A stretch of DNA of 9,028 bases, from contig DFEW01000060.1 of NCBI GenBank assembly GCA_002369195.1, forward strand, positions 1-9,028, given 5' to 3'. Of this stretch, positions 5,497 through 9,028 are shown piece by piece. Every line of letters begins with the position of its first letter. Within the stretch, counting starts at the first letter, position 1. Both the position numbers and the translations under genes were made by a program. The notes beneath the pieces were generated by a model. That model made no database searches and had not been told where the DNA came from. It was given only the letters and a program-made list of their open reading frames with translations. This stretch comes from Christensenella sp. UBA3792 (GTDB taxonomy: Bacteria > Bacillota > Clostridia > Christensenellales > CAG-138).

Positions 5497-6258
5497 ATGA
5501 ACATCGCAGTCGTCACCGGCGCATCGTCCGGCATGGGCAGAGAATTTGTGAAAGCGGTCGATCGCGCCTACGCGCTCGACGAGCTTTGGGTGATCGCAAG
5601 GCGGAAGGAACGCCTCGAAGCGCTGGCGCAGGAGTGCCGCACGAAGGTGCGCGCGCTGCCGCTCGACCTGTCGCTGCCCGAGAGCTTGGACGCATACCGC
5701 GCGCTTTTGAAGGCGGAACAGCCGCAGATCCGGGTGCTGATCAACGCCGCGGGCTACGGCGTGTTCGGCGCGTTCGAGGGCGAGGACCTCGAAAACCAGC
5801 TCGGCATCGTCGACCTCAACGACCGTGCGCTGACCGCCATGTGCTCGCTCTCGCTGCCCTACCTCGAAAGCGGCAGCGCGATCGTCAACCTCGGCTCGAA
5901 TTCGAGCTGGCAGCCGGTGCCGTACATGGCGGTGTACGCCGCGTCCAAGGCGTACGTGCTGTCCTTCAGCCGCGCGCTCGGGCGCGAGCTCAAGACGCGC
6001 GGGGTGCACGTGATGTGCGTCTGCCCCGGCTGGATCAAGACCGAGTTTATGGACCGCGCCGTGCACGACGACACGATCCGCTATTACGACCGCTGGTATA
6101 CGGCGGAGCAGGTCGTCGAACAGGCGATGCGCGATCTCAATAAGAAAAAGACGGTGTCGATCCTCGGCGCGCCGGTGCGGCGGCAGGTACGGCTCGTCAA
6201 GCATCTGCCGGTCGATTTCGTCATGAACACGTGGTGCAAACAGCAGCAGAAGGAGTAA
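5497..6258 (+). CDS. Classical short-chain dehydrogenase/reductase (DltE-like)
   Basis: A 253-residue protein of standard SDR length. The start at 5497 follows GGGAG at seven bases, and the Rossmann motif begins a few residues later. The cofactor motif TGASSGMG (7-14), the NAAG motif (83-86), Asn108, Ser134 in NLGSNSS, and the YxxxK pair Tyr147/Lys151 form the complete N-S-Y-K catalytic set. CPGWIKTEF (176-184) is the usual post-catalytic loop. Arg35/Arg36 after the second beta strand suggest NADP(H). The C-terminal tail (about 215-253) is basic and partly hydrophobic. Such COG0300-like reductases act on varied carbonyls, lipids or sugars, and the substrate is not predictable here. It is the first gene of a pair: the next ATG is 3 nt after its stop, and the next RBS (AAGGAG) lies inside its last codons, implying translational coupling. 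Confidence 0.92.
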   Translation: MNIAVVTGASSGMGREFVKAVDRAYALDELWVIARRKERLEALAQECRTKVRALPLDLSLPESLDAYRALLKAEQPQIRVLINAAGYGVFGAFEGEDLENQLGIVDLNDRALTAMCSLSLPYLESGSAIVNLGSNSSWQPVPYMAVYAASKAYVLSFSRALGRELKTRGVHVMCVCPGWIKTEFMDRAVHDDTIRYYDRWYTAEQVVEQAMRDLNKKKTVSILGAPVRRQVRLVKHLPVDFVMNTWCKQQQKE

Positions 6259-6261
6259 CGC

Positions 6262-7161
6262 ATGGGTATCATCCGCGCAATTACGGGCGCTGCGGGCAGC
6301 GTTCTAAAGGAGCAGTGGCGCGAATACTTTGCCTGCGGCGCGCTTGACAGCGAAACGCTGATCCGCCGCGGCGTCAAGCGCATCGGCGCGCGCAGCGAAA
6401 ACACGCGCACGGACGACAACATCATCACGAACGGGTCGATCCTCTCCGTCGCGGACGGGCAATGCGTGATCGTGACCGCGCAGGGCAAGGTCATCGACAC
6501 CTGCGCCGAACCGGGCGAACACCGCTTTGCCGATCCGGATCATCCCGGCGGGCTCGGCGGTTTTGCGCGCGACGTCGTTTCGCGCGTCGGCTTCGGCGGC
6601 GGCGACGTGCAGCCGATCCGGCACCGCATCTATTACGTGAACACCAAGGAATGCCCCGGCGTGCGCTTCGACACCCCCGCGCCGTTTGCGATCGCGATCC
6701 GCGACGCGGACATCGGCGCGGACCTCGACCTCGGCGTGCAGATCGGCGGCGTGTTTTCCTACCGCGTCAAGGATCCGGTCGCGCTGTATCGGAGCGTCGT
6801 CGGCAACATCGAGGACGCGTATCAGCGCACGGCGCTCAACCGCATGCTTTCGACGGCGGTGCTTTCCGTCCTGCCCGAAACGCTCCATGCGCTGCTCAAC
6901 GGCGGCGTCCGTCCGCATGAACTTGCCTTCCACGCGAACGCGCTGCGCGACAGCGTGACCGCCGCCCTTGCTGAGCCGTTTTTGACGCATTACGGGCTGG
7001 AGATCGTTTCGCTCGCGTTCGACACGCTGATCGTCGCGGACATCCGCACGCTCTCCGGCGCACAGGCCGCCGCGATCCACCGCGACCCCGCGATGGCGGC
7101 TGCCGCAACGGTCGACGCCGTATCGCAGCTTGCAAAGAACCGCGGCGTGCGCTCGGAATAA
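6262..7161 (+). CDS. SPFH/Band 7 protein, YdjI-like, without Zn-ribbon
   Basis: A 299-residue protein. The start at 6262 has AAGGAG (6250-6255) at good spacing, overlapping the end of the SDR gene. The opening MGIIRAITGAAGSVLKEQW and the region TDDNIITNGSILSVADGQ (50-67) are typical of the YdjI/COG4260 branch of SPFH (stomatin/prohibitin-like) proteins, often annotated as virion-core-like. These oligomerise at membranes as scaffolds; B. subtilis YdjI belongs to a membrane-associated envelope-stress group. The SPFH core runs from about 60 to 265, with YYVNTKE (124-130) and GVQIGGVFSYRVKDP (158-172), then an Ala-rich helical segment (about 266-292). There is no transmembrane helix and no cysteine-pair Zn-ribbon at the C-terminus, where many relatives carry one. 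It is co-transcribed with the SDR gene. The family call is good; the role is unknown. Confidence 0.85.
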   Translation: MGIIRAITGAAGSVLKEQWREYFACGALDSETLIRRGVKRIGARSENTRTDDNIITNGSILSVADGQCVIVTAQGKVIDTCAEPGEHRFADPDHPGGLGGFARDVVSRVGFGGGDVQPIRHRIYYVNTKECPGVRFDTPAPFAIAIRDADIGADLDLGVQIGGVFSYRVKDPVALYRSVVGNIEDAYQRTALNRMLSTAVLSVLPETLHALLNGGVRPHELAFHANALRDSVTAALAEPFLTHYGLEIVSLAFDTLIVADIRTLSGAQAAAIHRDPAMAAAATVDAVSQLAKNRGVRSE

Positions 7162-7164
7162 CCG

Positions 7165-7193
7165 TTGCGCCGCATTCCCATGTATGATATACT
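7165..7193 (+). promoter_or_regulatory. Extended -10 promoter of the M3 peptidase gene
   Basis: TTGCGC (7165-7170) and TATACT (7188-7193) are spaced 17 bp apart. TG at 7185-7186 makes an extended -10 (TGATATACT), which compensates for the weak -35. It starts 4 bp after the SPFH stop codon. No terminator lies between the genes, so read-through from the SDR-SPFH transcript is also possible. Confidence 0.7.
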
Positions 7194-7224
7194 GAATAGG
7201 ATGAAAACCCGAAAGGAGATCGCA

Positions 7225-8928
7225 ATGAAATTTTCCCAAATGCCTTATGAACGCCCCGATCCCGAGGCAGTCAAGCAAACGCTCTGCGCGCTGACCGAGC
7301 GTCTGAAAGCCGCAAAGACCTACGCGGAAGCGAAAGCGGTCTTTCTCGAAAAGGAAGCGCAGGCCAAGATCGTCGACACGCTCGGCACGCTGGCATCCGT
7401 GCGCCATTCGATCGACACGCGCGACGCCTTCTACGAGGACGAAAACACGTTCTGGGACAGCTTCGGTCCCGAGATCGCCGAGTACGAACACGCATGGATC
7501 GAGGCGATGCTCGCCTCCCCGTTCCGCGGCGACTTTGCGGCGGAATACGGCGACCTGATGTTCATCAACGCCGAGATCGATCAGAAGGCGTTTTCGCCGG
7601 AGATCATTCCGGAGATGCAGAAGGAAAACGAGCTGGTCACCGAGTACGAAAAGCTGATCGCATCCGCGCAGGTGCCGTTCGAGGGCGGCGTTTACACGCT
7701 CTCGCAGCTCTCGCCGTTCAAGACCGACCGCGACGACGCGCGTCGTCTTGCGGCATGGCAGGCCGACGGCAAATGGTACAAGGAACATCAGGAACGGCTC
7801 GACGGCATCTATGACGAGCTCGTCAAGCTGCGCGACGCGATGGGCAGAAAGCTCGGCTATGACGGCTATACGCAGCTCGGCTACTACCGCATGGGACGCA
7901 ACTGCTACACGAAATCGGACGTTGAACAGTTCCGCGCGGCGGTGCAGAAGTACCTCGTGCCGGTCGCGGACAAGATCTACCGCGAGCAGGCAAAGCGCCT
8001 CGGCAAGGCATACCCGCTTTCGTTCGCGGACGCCGCGCTGAGCTTCCGCAGCGGCAACCCGCGTCCCGCCGGCAATCCCGACGAGATCCTTGCGCAGGGA
8101 AAGAAATTCTACGACGCGCTCTCGCCGGAAACGAGCGAGTTCTTCCGCACGATGCTCGACTCCGAGCTTTTGGACGTCCTTTCCACCGAGGGCAAGCGCG
8201 CCGGCGGCTACTGCACGGGACTCACGCAGTATGAGGTGCCGTTCATCTTCGCGAACTTCAACGGCACGCAGCACGACGTCGAGGTCGTCACGCACGAGGC
8301 GGGTCACGCGTTCGCCTACTGGATGAACCGCAAGCGCATCCCGACCGCATATGCATGGCCGTCGATGGAAGCGTGCGAGGTACACTCGATGAGCATGGAA
8401 TTCTTCGCGTGGATGAATGCGGACGGCTTCTTCGGTCCCGACGCGAAAAAGTTCCTGTACAGCCATCTCGCCGGCTCGATCACCTTCATCCCCTACGGCA
8501 CGATGGTCGATCACTTCCAGCACATCGTCTATGAGCATCCGGAGCTCACGCCCGCGGAGCGCCACGCCGAGTGGAAGCGACTGCTGGGCATCTACATGCC
8601 GTGGATGCGCCTCGACGGCGAAATCCCGTTCTACGCGGACGGCGAGGGCTGGCAGCGGCAGACGCACATCTACGCAAGCCCGTTCTACTACATCGACTAC
8701 TGCCTCGCGCAGACCGTCGCGCTGGAGTTCTGGGCGATGATCCAAAAGGATCGCGGCGACGCCTGGAAGCACTACATGGCGTATACGCGCCAGGGCGGCA
8801 GCCGCACGTTCACCGACCTTTTGAAGAACGCGGACCTCGTCACCCCGTTCGACGAGGCATGCCTCAAGGGCGTGTGCGAGACCGCGACCGACTGGCTGAA
8901 CCGCTTCGACCTCTCCGGCATCGAATAA
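7225..8928 (+). CDS. M3-family oligoendopeptidase (PepF-like zinc metallopeptidase)
   Basis: A 567-residue cytoplasmic zinc peptidase, the usual length for the PepF branch, which cleaves short peptides of roughly 5-20 residues in peptide turnover. The start at 7225 has AAAGGAG six bases upstream; an ATG at 7201 lies before that site and was not chosen. No signal peptide is seen. The long helical N-terminal region (about 1-200) precedes the catalytic part. The zinc motif is HEAGH (357-361). The third ligand is Glu385 in ACEVHSMSMEFF, 28 residues after the first His as in thimet oligopeptidase relatives. His481 and the PFYYIDY segment (486-492) supply the transition-state-stabilising residues typical of the family. 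All key residues are present, so it should be active. Close relatives are annotated as M3 family oligoendopeptidase; pepF is possible, but I do not assert the symbol. It is transcribed from its own promoter and followed by a strong terminator. Confidence 0.95.
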   Translation: MKFSQMPYERPDPEAVKQTLCALTERLKAAKTYAEAKAVFLEKEAQAKIVDTLGTLASVRHSIDTRDAFYEDENTFWDSFGPEIAEYEHAWIEAMLASPFRGDFAAEYGDLMFINAEIDQKAFSPEIIPEMQKENELVTEYEKLIASAQVPFEGGVYTLSQLSPFKTDRDDARRLAAWQADGKWYKEHQERLDGIYDELVKLRDAMGRKLGYDGYTQLGYYRMGRNCYTKSDVEQFRAAVQKYLVPVADKIYREQAKRLGKAYPLSFADAALSFRSGNPRPAGNPDEILAQGKKFYDALSPETSEFFRTMLDSELLDVLSTEGKRAGGYCTGLTQYEVPFIFANFNGTQHDVEVVTHEAGHAFAYWMNRKRIPTAYAWPSMEACEVHSMSMEFFAWMNADGFFGPDAKKFLYSHLAGSITFIPYGTMVDHFQHIVYEHPELTPAERHAEWKRLLGIYMPWMRLDGEIPFYADGEGWQRQTHIYASPFYYIDYCLAQTVALEFWAMIQKDRGDAWKHYMAYTRQGGSRTFTDLLKNADLVTPFDEACLKGVCETATDWLNRFDLSGIE

Positions 8929-8941
8929 TCCCGAACAGCGA

Positions 8942-8970
8942 AAAAGACTGCGGACATTCCGCAGTCTTTT
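8942..8970. terminator. Strong bidirectional intrinsic terminator
   Basis: AAAAGACTGCGGA (8942-8954) and TCCGCAGTCTTTT (8958-8970) form a perfect 13-bp stem with a 3-nt loop, A-rich on one side and U-rich on the other. It starts 13 nt after the M3 peptidase stop and can act on both strands. A second T-run (8975-8980) follows on the plus strand. Confidence 0.93.
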
Positions 8971-9028
8971 GTCGTTTTTTGAGTGATGCGTGGGCGCTTT
9001 CGTTTCTCGACAACCCTTCCGTCTCGCT
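8971..9028. other. Downstream intergenic tail
   Basis: No start codon with a ribosome binding site and no continuing gene is visible on either strand before the window ends. Apart from the T-run after the terminator I see nothing in it. Confidence 0.5.

Noticed and set aside
6304..8772. An 822-codon open frame on the minus strand, antisense to the SPFH and M3 peptidase genes
   Set aside because: Its translation is Arg/Val/Ala/Asp-rich with no recognisable domain. It lies exactly opposite two well-supported genes with complete catalytic motifs. Long antisense frames are expected when codons are strongly GC-biased.

Overview
The window is about 60% GC and carries eight protein-coding genes on both strands, with short intergenic gaps and strong AGGAGG-type ribosome binding sites. 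The families are a Cys-anchored lipoprotein, a YqhD/BDH-type iron alcohol dehydrogenase, a LOG-family protein, a YdjI-like SPFH protein and a PepF-like M3 peptidase. Together with sigma-A-like promoters and U-tailed hairpin terminators, they suggest a GC-rich Gram-positive anaerobe of the Clostridia (Bacillota). That placement is inference: there is no rRNA or marker gene here. I see no phage, IS, CRISPR, tRNA or rRNA genes.

Layout. Positions 1-171 are non-coding and unusually rich in inverted repeats, beginning with what may be the edge of a dispersed repeat. A predicted lipoprotein of unknown function (172-1689, minus) follows. Its promoter region carries four hexamers in exact 11-bp register, as in PhoB/PhoP (OmpR-family) operators. 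Next is a minus-strand two-gene operon (1975-3404): a divergent MtnA/eIF2B-like sugar-phosphate isomerase, then a 112-residue unknown protein, ending in a clear terminator. An iron-dependent alcohol dehydrogenase (3572-4756, plus) diverges from that operon; the two promoters carry the same 10-bp ATTGTATAAT block.

A hairpin at 4784-4813 separates the dehydrogenase from a convergent LOG-family gene (4840-5379, minus). LOG is divergent from a plus-strand pair: a short-chain dehydrogenase (5497-6258) and a YdjI-like SPFH protein (6262-7161), 3 nt apart and probably translationally coupled. A PepF-like M3 metallopeptidase (7225-8928, plus) has its own extended -10 promoter and a strong terminator.

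How they may work together. Most genes look like independent housekeeping or accessory functions. The pairing most open to interpretation is the MtnA-like isomerase beside the alcohol dehydrogenase, which recalls methylthioribose/5-deoxyribose salvage ending in aldehyde reduction. No kinase, phosphorylase or aldolase of such a pathway lies in the window, so this stays a hypothesis. I did not find a clear new defence or mobile system. The best second-look items are the 11-bp operator array, the atypical isomerase with its unknown small partner, the SDR-SPFH pair and the structured left end.
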